DNA of 64,000 nt from Bacteroides sp. 224 (GTDB lineage: Bacteria; Bacteroidota; Bacteroidia; Bacteroidales; Bacteroidaceae): positions 1 through 64,000 of the forward strand of contig NZ_QVMK01000010.1 in assembly GCF_010500995.1 (NCBI RefSeq). Direction: 5' to 3'. Position numbers and translations under genes: made by a program. The notes beneath the pieces were generated by a model. The model was given only the letters and a program-made list of their open reading frames with translations. It did no database searches and was not told the DNA's origin. Each line of letters begins with the position of its first letter. Positions within the stretch are counted from its first letter, which is position 1. Below, one piece after another: positions 48,845-57,600 of the stretch.

Positions 48845-48875
48845 CAAAGTTAAAATCTTTTCAATAAAGAACAAA
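48845..48875 (-). promoter_or_regulatory. Promoter of the polysaccharide operon
   Basis: On the minus strand: TTTG at 48875-48872, a 19-nt spacer, and TAACTTTG at 48852-48845, a full match to the Bacteroidetes consensus. The predicted start near 48838 leaves a leader of about 155 nt before upxY. I found no convincing inverted repeats on either side, so there is no sign that this promoter is invertible. Confidence 0.8.
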
Positions 48876-48907
48876 ATTATTCTTAAAGGAATCGAAAATA
48901 TTAACGA

Positions 48908-48954
48908 TAAAAAAAGCAAGCACCCACAGATAGGGGCTATGCTTTAAGTACGAA
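48908..48954 (-). terminator. Probable minus-strand terminator just upstream of the capsule promoter
   Basis: On the minus strand the stem AAAGCA-AGCCCC / GGGTGCT-TGCTTT (one small bulge) is followed by TTTTTTT. It would stop transcription coming from the primase region before the upxY promoter and so insulate the operon. Confidence 0.6.
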
Positions 48955-49112
48955 CACAACAACCTACAGAACCACCTTTTTTTTAGTTAAAACGAGAGGT
49001 TCACACTCCCAAAAAGTGCTTGTTTTCCATCTCCTAATTCTTGCTGCATAATAAGAACGCGCCCGCGCGCCCGTTTCCCTGTTCTTTTAAAACCTTTTTT
49101 TATGCATTAGCG

Positions 49113-49128
49113 GAGGTGGTACCACCTC
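49113..49128. promoter_or_regulatory. Perfect 16-bp palindrome
   Basis: GAGGTGGTACCACCTC is its own reverse complement and suits a dimeric DNA-binding protein. It lies 40 nt after the GC-rich patch and 40 nt before the 32-bp inverted repeat. Confidence 0.65.
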
Positions 49129-49167
49129 TAAACAGGTATGAAAAAAAAGAAAAGATATATATATTTA

Positions 49168-49254
49168 AGTTTATAGTTTTTAGTTTATAGTTTAAAGTTG
49201 AGAGTTAGCATGTAGCTTTATAAACTTTAAACTATAAACTTCAAACTATAAACT
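49168..49254. repeat. 32-bp near-perfect inverted repeat upstream of the primase cassette
   Basis: Arms 49168-49199 and 49223-49254 match at 30 of 32 positions. Each arm holds two AGTTTATAGTTT-like units. The loop is 23 nt. Similar AAACTTTAAACT words occur at 53217-53246 before the small coiled-coil gene. Confidence 0.88.
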
Positions 49255-49263
49255 AAAAAAAAA

Positions 49264-49271
49264 TATTTTTG
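49264..49271 (+). promoter_or_regulatory. -7 box upstream of the small ORF at 49299/49361
   Basis: TATTTTTG matches TAnnTTTG. Transcription would start near 49278, about 20 nt before the ATG at 49299, which heads a frame that stops after eight codons. Confidence 0.55.
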
Positions 49272-49360
49272 CAGCTTTTTTAATTTAAAATTGAATTTAT
49301 GACTAAAAAATCTCTAAAACAGTAAAAACCGTACAGCTGACAGATGCAAATTGCATCATT

Positions 49361-49660
49361 ATGGTAAACAAGAAAACAGAGGAAGTAAACAGAATCCTTC
49401 GTATGGTAGAGTATAACTCACAAAGAATAGTGATAAATGCTGATAGAGAGCAAATTATTGAGTTGTTTCTCCGGCTGGCAGATAATGAGCCAAATCGAGA
49501 AAAGCCCCGCAGTGTACGAGAGATTACACGCATCATAGACCTGGTGTTCGACTTCCGTACACTGAAGAACCCGGAACAGAGTCTTGGTATTCAATCTCTT
49601 GAAACTCTGATACATACTTATATCAAAGAAAAGAACGAAAAAGAGTATGGTATTGAGTAA
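49361..49660 (+). CDS. Small hypothetical protein of the primase cassette, N-terminus uncertain
   Basis: A 99-aa charged, probably helical protein (NADREQIIELFLRLADNEPNREKPRSVREITRIIDL in the middle). I recognise no domain. The frame stays open upstream to 49319 without an ATG, while an ATG at 49299 with good promoter spacing heads another frame that ends after eight codons. Joining the two by one missing base would give an extra 21 residues beginning MTKKSLK and continuing TVKTVQLTDANCIIM. The gene may therefore be frame-broken at its 5' end, or it may start at 49361. A hairpin separates it from the primase gene. Confidence 0.7.
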   Translation: MVNKKTEEVNRILRMVEYNSQRIVINADREQIIELFLRLADNEPNREKPRSVREITRIIDLVFDFRTLKNPEQSLGIQSLETLIHTYIKEKNEKEYGIE

Positions 49661-49679
49661 CAATTAGTTAGAATATTGA

Positions 49680-49729
49680 TGGCAAATATCTCTATTTGAT
49701 CATTCCATTTCAAAGACGGATATTTGCCA
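49680..49729 (+). promoter_or_regulatory. Hairpin between the small ORF and the primase gene
   Basis: Perfect 11-bp arms TGGCAAATATC (49680-49690) and its complement (49719-49729) enclose 28 nt. It has no T-run after it and lies 48 nt before the primase ATG. It is either a weak terminator or a regulatory site. Confidence 0.6.
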
Positions 49730-49777
49730 AATAATAATCAAAACGTATCCACAGGGGATGCATAAAACACAAAACGT

Positions 49778-51949
49778 ATGAAAGAAATTAATGTAACAGC
49801 CTACCAAGGGTTTAGCAAAGTAACCGGTCATATCACCATCGAGCAACTTGTTTTGATGATACAATCCGACAAATACGCCAAATCTATCAGCAAAATTCAA
49901 CGACTGATTTCCTCCGGAAAATTAGAGGAGGCAAACCGGGTAAAGAGGCAACTGGACTTTTTTACGATCACCACACTGTATCACCACGAACGACAACCCC
50001 ACAGCATTGCCGCTTATAACGACCTGATTACAATTGACATTGACGGATTGAGCAATGAAGAGGTCTTCCGCTTGCGTCCGCTCATAGAACAAGATCCGAC
50101 TACTATTTTTTGTTTCCTGACTGTGAAGCAACATGGCTTCAAAATTATCGCTCACCTAAAAACACCCAGTGCTCAAACACTAAGAGATTTATACCTGAAA
50201 GGCACAGAGTTAACTTACAGCAAACTGGAAGATTACCATGAACAGATGTACCGGTTAACTCGACTTCACTATGAGCAAATACCCGGAATTACCGTCGACA
50301 CTTCGGGCAAAGATCTTTCAAGAGGAATATTTGCCTCTTATGACCCATTGGCTTTCTTCTCTCCCGAACGATTAGAGCAAGCCTGCCAGAACAAAATTCC
50401 GCCTATCACACAATTGCCGGAACCTACTGTCAAAAAAAGGATTAAACAAACTACCCGAAGTGTGACTCCCGCCACTACCGACAGCATCGATCCGGGCATC
50501 CGCCTTGCCTACCGCAAGTGTGTAAAAGCCATTGAAAAAGAGTATACTTATACCGAAGGACAGTACAACACGTTTCTTTTTGCCCTGGGCAACAAATGTA
50601 TGAAACGAAAATTATCGATGGAAATCGTACAGCAACTGGCAGCCGAAGAGTTTGGAGAAGGAGGCAGATGGAATACCGATGAACCCATCCGAAATGCGTA
50701 TACCTACACCGATAAAACCGAAAAGGCCGAAAAAGACAAAACACCACCTTCTCAGCGGGCACTGGAATATCTGGACGAACACTTTTTATTCCGGAGAAAT
50801 GTAATCCTGGAACGATTGGAAATGAAAGAGAAAGAAGCAGAAAACACCACTTTCCGAACCATGCGCCTCAAAGACTTTAATACCATCTTCCTCCATATCT
50901 GTCGGGCCGGTATTCCGCTTTCACAGCAAAACCTCAAAGCCATTATCGATTCGGAATACACGCGAGATTATAATCCTATCACCGGATACTTCGCCCAGCT
51001 ACCACCTTGGGACGAAAAGACCGACTATATTGGTCAGCTGGCAACCACCATCGAAACAGACGACTCGGAGTTTTGGAACGATGCCCTGCGCCGCTGGATC
51101 ACCGGAATGACAGCCTGCGCCATGGGATTACAGGAAGCCAACCAGTTGGTACTCTTATTACATGGCGGGCAAGGCAAAGGAAAAAGCACTTGGATACGCC
51201 ACCTGTTGCCTCCCACCCTCAAAGAATATTACCGAAACGGCATGATTGATCCGGGAAACAAAGATGATATGATGATGCTCGCTACGCGTCTGCTCATTAA
51301 TATGGAAGAATTTGAGGGGGTTAAACAAAGCGATATCGCAGAACTGAAACGCATCATCGCCCTCGAAAACATCACGCTCCGTAAACCTTACGACATACAA
51401 GCACATTCCTATCCTCGCAAAGCCTCCTTCATTGGGAGTACAAATAATCTTCAATTCCTGAAAGACAACACCGGTTCCAGGCGTTTCCTGGTAGTTTCGG
51501 TAAAAAAGATCGATTACAAATCTCCCATTAATCACACAGGAATCTTTAGCCAGGCCCGATTCTTGGCAGAGAATGATTTTCAATACTGGTACGAAGGTAA
51601 CGAGGTGGACACAATCAATGCCCGGAATGAAAAACATCGCATCAAAGATCCGTTGGAAGAAAACCTCTACATCTTCTTTCGAAAGGCCACAGAAAGATCA
51701 TTAGACACCAAATGGAAACCTGCTGCCGCCATCCTGGCTTTCTTAAGCATACATGGACGCACACTGGCAAACGCCCAAGCCCAACAGATACTAGTACACA
51801 TACTGGAAAGAGACGGATTCCGGAAAAGAAAAAATGAACTGGGAATCACCGAGTATGGCGTTATCATGTTATCTCCGGAAGAGATAGATATGAATGCGCG
51901 CAAACAGCAAGAAAAACCGATTGAGAAAACAGGGGAGTTGCCGTTTTGA
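49778..51949 (+). CDS. VirE-N / VirE (VapE-type) primase-helicase protein
   Basis: A 723-aa multidomain protein. Residues about 1-200 match the BT4734/VirE-N domain (ITIDIDGLSNEEVFRLRPLIEQD near 87-109; primase-like fold). About 240-320 form a PriCT-like helical domain (YNTFLFALGNKCMKRKLS). About 400-640 are the VirE/VapE AAA+ ATPase: Walker A HGGQGKGKST at 462-471, Walker B-like LLINMEEF near 507, and sensor-like FIGSTNNLQFLKDNTGSRRF. Such proteins start or unwind DNA in phage satellites and islands. In Bacteroides they recur near capsule loci with an HU-like gene and an amidase. The actual role there is unknown. Confidence 0.88.
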   Translation: MKEINVTAYQGFSKVTGHITIEQLVLMIQSDKYAKSISKIQRLISSGKLEEANRVKRQLDFFTITTLYHHERQPHSIAAYNDLITIDIDGLSNEEVFRLRPLIEQDPTTIFCFLTVKQHGFKIIAHLKTPSAQTLRDLYLKGTELTYSKLEDYHEQMYRLTRLHYEQIPGITVDTSGKDLSRGIFASYDPLAFFSPERLEQACQNKIPPITQLPEPTVKKRIKQTTRSVTPATTDSIDPGIRLAYRKCVKAIEKEYTYTEGQYNTFLFALGNKCMKRKLSMEIVQQLAAEEFGEGGRWNTDEPIRNAYTYTDKTEKAEKDKTPPSQRALEYLDEHFLFRRNVILERLEMKEKEAENTTFRTMRLKDFNTIFLHICRAGIPLSQQNLKAIIDSEYTRDYNPITGYFAQLPPWDEKTDYIGQLATTIETDDSEFWNDALRRWITGMTACAMGLQEANQLVLLLHGGQGKGKSTWIRHLLPPTLKEYYRNGMIDPGNKDDMMMLATRLLINMEEFEGVKQSDIAELKRIIALENITLRKPYDIQAHSYPRKASFIGSTNNLQFLKDNTGSRRFLVVSVKKIDYKSPINHTGIFSQARFLAENDFQYWYEGNEVDTINARNEKHRIKDPLEENLYIFFRKATERSLDTKWKPAAAILAFLSIHGRTLANAQAQQILVHILERDGFRKRKNELGITEYGVIMLSPEEIDMNARKQQEKPIEKTGELPF

Positions 51950-51982
51950 GAGGAGAGGTTCACCTGTGTGATGCCCCACCTA

Positions 51983-52018
51983 CCCCCAGTCGCTTCGCTT
52001 CACTGGGGGTTATTCAAA
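51983..52018. repeat. 36-nt dispersed repeat with 8-bp hairpin, copy A
   Basis: CCCCCAGT / ACTGGGGG arms (51983-51990 and 52002-52009) with an 11-nt loop, CGCTTCGCTTC, followed by TTATTCAAA. Positions 51983-52018 are identical, in inverted orientation, to 63778-63813. It lies 33 nt after the primase stop. Confidence 0.9.
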
Positions 52019-52170
52019 TTTTACCCCAAGGGGTAATTGCTAATAATCCAGGTTAGAATTATTTTCCTCTGTGTCCTCAGTGTCCTCTGTGGTGAAACCC
52101 ATTGCCTTATCCCCACAATCCATCACCTTATCCCCCTTAATGCATTGCTTTCTCCTCATAACTCAATGCT

Positions 52171-52410
52171 TTACGGTTCTCCCAAATACTTTACAATAAT
52201 CCCCACTTCCTTTGGAGTAAACGTTCTCCGGTATTTATTATAACGAACGGCTTCCAGTTCCGCCATCAGTAGTTCATTCTCTTTCATCCAGCGGGAAAGG
52301 GTTTTCAAGGCAACCGTAATACAAGACGTAGGATTATATAAAGTGGCTAATTCCGCCTTTGTATAGGCTCTGGGCTGGAAGTTACTTTCTTCAGTTACAA
52401 GCTGTTTCAT
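52171..52410 (-). CDS. DUF4248 domain protein
   Basis: A 79-aa basic protein of the DUF4248 family (FQPRAYTKAELATLYNPTS, TALKTLSRWMKEN-like ALKTLSRWMKEN, FTPKEVGIIVKYLGEP). The pattern of a short helix, turn, helix and a final positioning motif resembles a DNA-binding winged or HTH fold. A regulator for the cassette is plausible but unproven. It is the only minus-strand gene between the primase and HU-like genes, and its promoter would face that of the HU-like gene. Confidence 0.85.
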   Translation of the reverse strand: MKQLVTEESNFQPRAYTKAELATLYNPTSCITVALKTLSRWMKENELLMAELEAVRYNKYRRTFTPKEVGIIVKYLGEP

Positions 52411-52540
52411 TAGGACATATACACATAATTATTCACCCATAAAGATAGTAAAATATCCTTTTAAATCACAGTATTTTCCCCTATTTTTCCAACAACTCTC
52501 CTAAACTCCCGAAACCCGATTTCATAGAAAAGCCACCCAT

Positions 52541-52548
52541 TACTTTTG
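52541..52548 (+). promoter_or_regulatory. -7 box of the HU-like gene
   Basis: TACTTTTG matches TAnnTTTG. A TTTC at 52520-52523, 17 nt upstream, is the best -33 candidate. The leader to the ATG is about 80 nt. Confidence 0.55.
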
Positions 52549-52634
52549 CAAAGAGAAAAGGGATAAGAAACCATCAAAACTTACCTTCTCTCTCATTTTT
52601 AATTCTTAATTATTAATTCTAAATTATTAAAACC

Positions 52635-53138
52635 ATGCCCGTACCCTACAAAAAAATGAAGCGTAAGGATCCTCGAAATGCAGCATCCAACTTCAAGTAC
52701 TATCCACAACTGGTTACCTTGGGTAACAGTGCCGATCTGGATGATGTGGCCTATTTGATGAAAGAAGCCAGCTCCCTCTCTCTGGGAGACATCAAGAGTG
52801 TATTAACCAATTTTTCCGAGTGTATGCGCACGTTGCTCTATGGAGGTCAGTCGGTCAACATCAAAGACTTTGGCGTGTTCAGCCTTGGTGCCCGTACCTT
52901 CGGCTCGGAAAGCGAAAAAGAGTGTGGTGTGAAAAACATCAAAACCGTAAAAATCAATTTCCGTGCGTCCAACAGCGTAAAACCCAACTTAAACTCTACA
53001 CGCGCCGGCGACCGTATTAAATTTTACGATGTGGCAACCGGAGTAACCGAGGAAGTCAAAGATGATAACGGAGACAACACCGGGGGAGGAAATGGCGACA
53101 ATGGCGGAGGTGATGAATTTATTGATCCATCGGCATAA
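52635..53138 (+). CDS. HU-like DNA-binding protein with Gly/Asn/Asp-rich tail
   Basis: A 167-aa member of the Bacteroidetes HU-like family (long HU domain, about residues 1-125). DIKSVLTNFSECMRTLLYGGQSVNIKDFGVFSLGAR near 55-90 is the HU dimer and beta-arm region. The tail from about 140 is a low-complexity DNGDNTGGGNGDNGGG sequence, usual in this family. It binds DNA without strong sequence preference. In Bacteroides genomes these genes are typically followed by a very short protein and an amidase, and the same is seen here. Confidence 0.9.
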   Translation: MPVPYKKMKRKDPRNAASNFKYYPQLVTLGNSADLDDVAYLMKEASSLSLGDIKSVLTNFSECMRTLLYGGQSVNIKDFGVFSLGARTFGSESEKECGVKNIKTVKINFRASNSVKPNLNSTRAGDRIKFYDVATGVTEEVKDDNGDNTGGGNGDNGGGDEFIDPSA

Positions 53139-53248
53139 AGTAGTAAGATATGTATCCGTGTTTTAAAATCCGTGCAATCTGTATCATCCGTGTCTAAAAA
53201 AACATCTTCTACAAACTCAAAACTTTAAACTACAAACTTTAAACTCAA

Positions 53249-53521
53249 ATGAAACCAATTATTCAAAAACTATTAGAATGCCTCCTTGCCATTCTTCCTT
53301 TCCTAAAGAAAAAGAATGCCAAAGAACTAAAAGAGTTCAGCGACTTAGTAATGAGTCAGTACACCTTCCTGATGGAACAGGTGGAAAGAATGTTGAAAGA
53401 CTATTTTCTGCTAAGCAACAAGGTAACAGAGATGCATAGCGAATTATTCCGGCTACGAGAAGAAGTACTGCAAGCCCAACAAGAAAGATGCAGTGTACAC
53501 AATTGCCCTCAACGTTCGTAA
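53249..53521 (+). CDS. Small protein with hydrophobic N-terminus and coiled coil
   Basis: A 90-aa protein. Residues about 4-19 (IIQKLLECLLAILPFL) are hydrophobic and could insert in a membrane. Residues 25-80 are a Leu/Glu-rich coiled coil. The end is CSVHNCPQRS with two Cys. No family is recognised. It occupies the place between the HU-like and amidase genes, and the amidase ATG is 14 nt after its stop. A holin- or spanin-like partner of the amidase is a guess from position and topology only. Confidence 0.75.
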   Translation: MKPIIQKLLECLLAILPFLKKKNAKELKEFSDLVMSQYTFLMEQVERMLKDYFLLSNKVTEMHSELFRLREEVLQAQQERCSVHNCPQRS

Positions 53522-53534
53522 AAAAACAACTATT

Positions 53535-53969
53535 ATGAGACAAATCAATTTAATCGTCATTCACTGTTCTGCTACGCGCGAAGACAGGTGTTATACGGAA
53601 CACGACTTAGATAGAGACCACCGTCGCCGTGGTTTTAACGGTACCGGCTACCACTACTATATCCGCAAAGATGGACAGATAATAAATACACGCCCCATTG
53701 AAAGGATAGGCGCACATGCCAAAGGATATAACCAACACTCCATCGGGATTTGTTATGAGGGAGGCTTAGATAGCCAAGGAAAGCCCAAAGACACTCGTAC
53801 GGAGCTACAAAAGCGCTCTCTTAGAATTGTAACCGGTGGACTACTTGCTGAATTTCCCCACTGCCGGATATGCGGACACCGCGATTTAAGCCCGGATCTG
53901 AATGGCAATGGAGAGATAGAACCGGAGGAGTGGATTAAAGCATGTCCGTGTTTTGAGGTTGAGAGTTGA
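53535..53969 (+). CDS. N-acetylmuramoyl-L-alanine amidase (T7 lysozyme-like, Amidase_2)
   Basis: Cuts the bond between MurNAc and L-alanine in peptidoglycan. With the ATG at 53535 it has 144 aa; a GTG 14 codons upstream would overlap the previous gene. It shows the T7-lysozyme zinc set: His10 (IVIHCSA), His115 (CGHRDLSPD) and Cys137 (IKACPCF), plus Tyr in GYHYYIRKDG (39-48) and Lys135. No signal peptide is present, so export needs another route, as for phage endolysins. It is last in the cassette. Confidence 0.93.
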   Translation: MRQINLIVIHCSATREDRCYTEHDLDRDHRRRGFNGTGYHYYIRKDGQIINTRPIERIGAHAKGYNQHSIGICYEGGLDSQGKPKDTRTELQKRSLRIVTGGLLAEFPHCRICGHRDLSPDLNGNGEIEPEEWIKACPCFEVES

Positions 53970-54601
53970 GAGAAAACCGTAATTATATGCAAAATATATA
54001 CATTGCAATTTCCAAAAGATTCTTTTTCCAAAAATTAGAAGAAAGTAAAATTGTAATTTTCACATCAAAAAGAAACAAAAACAATACATTACAAATCCAT
54101 CACTCATTTACATCTACAGTTTAATTCATAAGAATTTCAGTCCAAGTAAGCCATTCAATTGGCTTACTTTCAATTTATCACTTTACTCGAATAAGACAAC
54201 TATCAACCTCTCTACTTTCTATCAAAATGTAAGATACACCTAACTAAACAGCGATTGAAATTTGCATAAAAAAAGGATGAAAACAGAATAAAAGGCACAA
54301 AAAAGATCTCAAAAAATTCTTATGTTTAAGAACATTCTCCCCTGAAAAAGCACTATATAGTTTTGCTCATCTAAGGTTTTATATCTACTTTCGTTTTTAC
54401 ATTATTTTATTTACGTTTTATTAATTGCACAGTTTTAAAGATTTGTTTTTTGATTTTTATTAACTCACAATGCCTTTAATACAATGTATATATCAGATAA
54501 TTAATCATAGATCAGTTGTATTTTTTAAACTATTATAGCAATTTTAATGTTAAGAGAGTTTATGCTTTTTTTAATCTATTAATTAAATTCATAACGTTCC
54601 T
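53970..54601. other. Intergenic region between amidase and susC genes
   Basis: No gene is seen in these 632 A+T-rich nt. They hold the hairpin at 54144-54169 and a -7-like TAGTTTTG at 54358-54365, with no good -33 match. The susC leader would then be about 230 nt. No ECF sigma or anti-sigma gene is next to the susC gene, so regulation must come from elsewhere. Confidence 0.6.
54144..54169 (+). terminator. Hairpin, probable terminator of the amidase cassette
   Basis: Perfect 10-bp stem AAGTAAGCCA / TGGCTTACTT with a 6-nt loop, followed by TTCAATTT. Confidence 0.7.
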
Positions 54602-57600
54602 ATGGAAAGAAAACGCAAGTGTTCATGCTCCGGAATTTGGAGTATAAAACATTTAAAGAGGATAGCACTGCTATCAGTGGGTACTTTGATTTTTGGGTGT
54701 CCTGCCACGCTTCATGCGTCGGAGCCCGTTTTTGCAGAATCGGTGCAACAAGAAAAAAGACCGGAAACCGTTGTTATCAAGGGTTTCGTGAGAGACCGGC
54801 TAACCAACACTCCGCTTCCCGGGGTGAATATCAGCGACTCCGAAAAAGGAGGGGGAACAATCAGTCATGCCGACGGTTCTTTCTCTCTAAACGTTGCTAA
54901 ACGCGATCGCATTACGTTGCAATTTACATTCATCGGAATGAAAACGCTTAATATAGTGTGGAACGGAAAACCCTCTATCAATGTGTTGATGGAAGAAGAT
55001 TTCCAAAGTATTAGCGAAGTGGTAGTAACCGGTATCTTTGAGCGTAAAGCAGAGAGTTTTACGGGATCGGCGGCAACTTTTAACACGGATCAGTTGAGAA
55101 ACATCGGTTCGCAAAACGTTCTACAAAGTTTAAAATCATTGGATCCTTCTATTACCATTACAGAAAGTGAACTATTTGGTAGCGACCCCAACAGATTGCC
55201 AGATCTTGACATTCAAGGAAAAACCAGTATCAACGACCCGCGAAACAATTATACCACCGACCCTAACCAACCACTATATGTGATAGATGGTTTTGAGGCT
55301 ACTGCCAGAGATGTGGTAAACCTTAACATCAACCGCATTGAGTCGTTAACTGTACTGAAAGATGCTGCATCAACAGCTATCTGGGGTTCGAAGGCCGCTA
55401 ATGGAGTTATTGTTATTGAAACCATTAAGCCACAACCAGGAAAAATAAGGGTAGAATATGGCGGTTCTTTCGGTTTTGACATTCCAGACCTTAGCGATTA
55501 TAATTTGATGAATGCAGCAGAAAAGATTGAATTTGAACGTCTTTCGGGAGCTTACAATAGTAATGATCCTTATTTAGATCATAACTTCAAGGAGCTTTAT
55601 AACCAACGCTTGAGAAATGTACTCAGCGGAGTTGATACTTATTGGTTGAAAGAGCCGATTCGCACAGGTTTCTCGCACAAACACAATGTGTCTGTAAACG
55701 GTGGTGATGATACGTTTATCTATAACTTCGGTCTGAATTATGGTGAGACCCAAGGAGCTATGAAAAAATCGGGCAATGATTTATTGGGGCTAAATGTGGA
55801 TCTTCAATATCGCACCAATAAAATGCGATTCCAAAACAAAACTACAATTGAGTCTTACAATGAATGGAATCCTCCTGTATCATTCTCCGAATATGCCGAG
55901 GCAAACCCTTATTTTGAAAAAGTATCCGGAACCCAACCTCTATATTTGGAAGAATTCGTAGTAGATGGAGGTGGAGTTTCCAAGAATGAACCCTTTCGCA
56001 GCCCCAACCCATTGTATAATGAGGGATTAAATCACATCAATGAGAATAAGAATTTAACTTTCAAAAACAATTTCTTTGCCGAATGGCGCCCTATTGATGG
56101 TTTAAAAATACAAGGGCGCTTAATGGTAGAACTACGTCGCAACAAATCTGAGCTTTTCAAATCGCCCTACCATACCGATTTTGCCACCACAGTGGCCAAC
56201 GAACGTGGAGAGCATAAAAAGACAACCAACGACGGAAACAAATATTCCGGAGACATTACTGCAGCATATTATAAATTATTTAAAGAAAAGCACCAACTTA
56301 ACTTGGTATTGACCGGAAAGCTTTCTTCCGAGAAATATATAACTGACGGATATAAAGCAGTAGGATTTGCTAGTGATGTTATCCCTTATCCTTCATTTTC
56401 TCAGCAAAATGAACCGAATAAAAAACCTGAGTACAATCAAACTGAAATTCGTGCGAACGACTACTTTATCAATGGAGGATATGTGTTTGACCAGCGCTAT
56501 GCATTTGATGCCACCCTACGCTATGATGGGTCGAGCAACTTTGGAAGCAGCAATCTATACACCACCACATGGTCGACTGGTATTGCTTGGAACATTCATC
56601 ATGAAAAGTTTGCCAAGGACCTCTTTGACTTGCTAAAAATTCGCTTCTCTGTAGGAAATCCAGGTAACAATAACTCTAAATATTACACCACCACTACTTA
56701 CCAGTACATGACACAAGCCAACTTATTTGGTAACGGATTGCATATCAATCAATTTGGTAGTACCGGTTTAGATTGGGAGAAAACGCTTAAATATAATCTT
56801 GGATTTGACCTGACCACTCGCAACAGTCGTTTTTCAATGGTGGTTGACCTCTATAAGAAAATTTCCGATCCATTGATCGTCAGATTAGACCTTCCGGCAT
56901 CAACTGGTCGCGAAAATTTGCAAACCAACATGGGTAGAAATACTATTAAGGGTATTGACTTTAAAGCAAATTACAACATCATCAACCGAGGTAGCGAAAG
57001 AATTTTGTGGGGTATCGGTATTAATGGTAGTTCCAAAACCGCCAAATACAGCAAAATGGGCGACTTAAGCAAATTGAATGATTATATGCGCGATGAAGCA
57101 TCTAGCTTAAGACGCTTTGCCAATGGATATAGTCAATACGACCTTTGGGCAGTTCCATCGGCTGGTATTGACCCAGGAACAGGTAAAGAGACTTTCATCA
57201 AGAAGAATGGTGAATACACCTTTACATACGACAAAGCCGACGAAGTGAGAATTGGTAGTTCTGAACCCGATTTAAGTGGACGCATCAGCACCAACCTTGT
57301 ATACAAAGGCTGGAGTGCTTCAATTATCTTACATTATATTATTCGACAAGATAAAATGAATACCTTTCTTCAAAATCGTGTTGAAGGTCTTGACAGAGAC
57401 AAAGTTCTACTAAAGAACCAAGATAAAAGAGCTTTGTATGACCGCTGGATAAAACCGGGAGATCATGCTAAATTCAAAGACATTACTGATATCAAAGGAA
57501 CCACCAGTTATTTGTCAAGCCGTTTTATGCAAACAGAGAATTTGCTTTCAGGAGAATCTATCTCTGTGGGTTATGATTTCGCAGGTCATAATTGGTTGGA

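Larger units (their letters stand above)
48684..49298. other. Structured intergenic region between upxY and the primase cassette
   Basis: There is no gene in these 615 nt. From left to right: the upxY leader hairpins, the capsule promoter, a minus-strand terminator, a GC-only patch near 49058-49073 (GCGCCCGCGCGCCCG) that stands out from its A+T-rich surroundings, a perfect 16-bp palindrome at 49113, a 32-bp inverted repeat at 49168-49254, and a -7 box at 49264. Confidence 0.75.

Noticed and set aside
48690-49000. Invertible capsule promoter
   Set aside because: I looked for matching inverted repeats on both sides of the promoter at 48845-48875. Only short words (CAAGCAC at 48917 and GTGCTTG at 49016, both on the same side) were found, and they do not flank the promoter.
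49299-49325. Programmed -1 frameshift at the A6 run
   Set aside because: The run is in the phase T AAA AAA T, so the P-site tRNA would re-pair with TAA, a poor slip. A mutation or another start is simpler, so recoding is only mentioned as an option.
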